The notes under the pieces were generated by a model. It was given only the letters and a program-made list of their open reading frames with translations. It did no database searches and had not been told where the DNA came from. Source: Oscillospiraceae bacterium (GTDB taxonomy: Bacteria; Bacillota; Clostridia; Oscillospirales; Ruminococcaceae). From it: 6,073 nucleotides of DNA. The DNA lies in NCBI GenBank assembly GCA_031285645.1, contig JAITVU010000359.1, forward strand, positions 1-6,073, given 5' to 3'. Shown here in pieces: positions 5,084 to 6,073 of this stretch. Each line of letters begins with the position of its first letter. The first letter of the stretch is position 1. A program made the position numbers and the translations under genes.

Positions 5084-6073
5084 TCAGTAATCCAGCCGGC
5101 GGATCACACTGAGGATTTCGGCGCCGCCTTTTTTAAGCGCGCCGAGTTTTTCTTCGGCATCCCCTTCGCGCAGTTCGGGCGTCAGGAACGCATACTCATC
5201 CGCGGGACTGTCCTTTCGGCTCAGAGGCTGCACGGTTCCGAAAGCCGCCCGGGCTTTCTCTTCCATCCCCGCTCCCCTGCAGCGGACATACAAAACGGCC
5301 GGCTCATCTTTATAGTCCGCGACATTGTTGTCTGCGCTGTCCTGCCAGTGCAGGCTGCGTATTGTCCCTGTGGCTTTGACACAGTCCACAATATCGCCGA
5401 TAACAGCCGACGCTGTGGGCAGTTTGCCCGCACCCTTACCATAAAAAACAACGTCGCCCGTCGCATCGCCACGCACCAAAATGCCGTTAAACACATCGTC
5501 TATGCCCGCGAGCTGGCTTGTTTTCGGTATCATGGCCGGACTGACCATGGCGAAAACCTGTTCGCCCGACCGGTGCGCGCGCCCGATTAATTTAATCACA
5601 CAATCCGCGCGCGCCGCGTACTTAACATCTTCCAATGTGATTTGAGTGATCCCCTGTGTGGGCACGTTTTCAGGATAAACATGGCTGCCGAACGCAAGCG
5701 AGGCGAGAATGCAGATTTTGCGGCACGCGTCGTGCCCTTCAACATCCGCGGCCGGGTTGGCCTCGGCGTAGCCGAGCTCCTGCGCCATTTTCAGCGCAGC
5801 GTCAAAGGGCATATCCTCGCCGATCATTTTTGTCAGGATGAAATTAGTCGTGCCGTTGAGGATGCCGGCAATTTCGTCGATTTCATTCGCCGCCAGGCAC
5901 TGGTGCAAGGGCCTGATAATCGGGATTCCCCCGCCGACGCTGGCTTCAAACAGGAAATTGACGTTATGCGCCGCTGCCGACTCAAGGAGCGCCGCGCCCT
6001 TGGCCGCCACAAGCTCTTTGTTGGAGGTGACAACGCTTTTCCCCGCCTCAAGACAGGTTTTGACAAATTTATA
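5084..6073 (-). CDS. hom: Homoserine dehydrogenase, C-terminal 329 residues
   Basis: The gene enters from the right edge, and its frame is open to base 6073. Roughly 90-100 N-terminal residues, including the NAD(P)-binding Gly-rich loop, are missing. The enzyme reduces aspartate semialdehyde to homoserine in the cytoplasm. Visible parts, numbered from the edge, are VVTSNKEL (14-21, end of the nucleotide domain), GGGIPIIRPL (47-56), GILNGTTNFILTKM (70-83) and GYAEANPAADVEGHDACRK (101-119). The last stretch keeps Glu104, Asp110, Asp115 and Lys119, spaced like Glu208, Asp214, Asp219 and Lys223 of the yeast enzyme. The common GYAEADP reads GYAEANP here, at a position not known to be catalytic. 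YGKGAGKLPTASAV follows, and about 73 residues from EPAVLYVRC to the end look like the C-terminal ACT domain used for threonine feedback. A GTG at 6010 is internal, not a start. It overlaps no gene and leads directly into thrB. Confidence 0.95.
   Translation of the reverse strand, partial: YKFVKTCLEAGKSVVTSNKELVAAKGAALLESAAAHNVNFLFEASVGGGIPIIRPLHQCLAANEIDEIAGILNGTTNFILTKMIGEDMPFDAALKMAQELGYAEANPAADVEGHDACRKICILASLAFGSHVYPENVPTQGITQITLEDVKYAARADCVIKLIGRAHRSGEQVFAMVSPAMIPKTSQLAGIDDVFNGILVRGDATGDVVFYGKGAGKLPTASAVIGDIVDCVKATGTIRSLHWQDSADNNVADYKDEPAVLYVRCRGAGMEEKARAAFGTVQPLSRKDSPADEYAFLTPELREGDAEEKLGALKKGGAEILSVIRRLDY

Noticed and set aside
5000..5590. 196-codon open frame on the plus strand opposite hom and thrB
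   Set aside because: It is antisense to two conserved genes, crosses their junction, and resembles no known protein.

Overview
The window looks like a piece of a bacterial chromosome, probably from an anaerobic Firmicute of the Clostridia type with moderately high GC in its genes. This is inferred from the AT-rich intergenic DNA between GC-richer genes, strong purine-rich Shine-Dalgarno sites, a TTG start, and a Bacillus-type monofunctional aspartokinase with an apparent internal start. No 16S rRNA or other decisive marker is present. I see no tRNA or rRNA gene, insertion sequence, CRISPR array, attachment site or origin.

Left part (1-872): the N-terminal 177 codons of a CoA-acylating methylmalonate-semialdehyde dehydrogenase-like aldehyde dehydrogenase run leftward off the window. 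The gene has a clear SD and a good sigma-A type promoter. Behind it lies an AT-rich divergent intergenic region with an AATATTGA inverted repeat and related copies, then a GC-richer leader of about 140 nt before the next gene.

Middle part (873-2828): two rightward genes, a 12-TM MATE-family transporter (TTG start) and a GNAT N-acetyltransferase 25 nt downstream, probably form one transcription unit. A 12-bp GC-rich hairpin with flanking A/T runs sits between them and the convergent genes to the right and can serve as a bidirectional terminator.

Right part (2829-6073): a leftward aspartate-family amino acid operon in transcription order hom (homoserine dehydrogenase, N-terminus cut by the window edge), thrB (homoserine kinase) and lysC (aspartokinase). 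Aspartokinase makes aspartyl phosphate. Aspartate-semialdehyde dehydrogenase, not in the window, makes the semialdehyde. Hom reduces this to homoserine and ThrB phosphorylates it on the way to threonine. hom and thrB are 1 nt apart, and thrB and lysC are separated by 154 nt holding a possible 24-codon ORF.

The best-supported point of special interest is a consensus SD and ATG inside lysC at codon 246. It should produce a separate ACT-only beta subunit, as known for Bacillus subtilis aspartokinase II. Otherwise this is mostly ordinary housekeeping DNA. I found no convincing evidence of a new defence, mobile or otherwise undescribed system.
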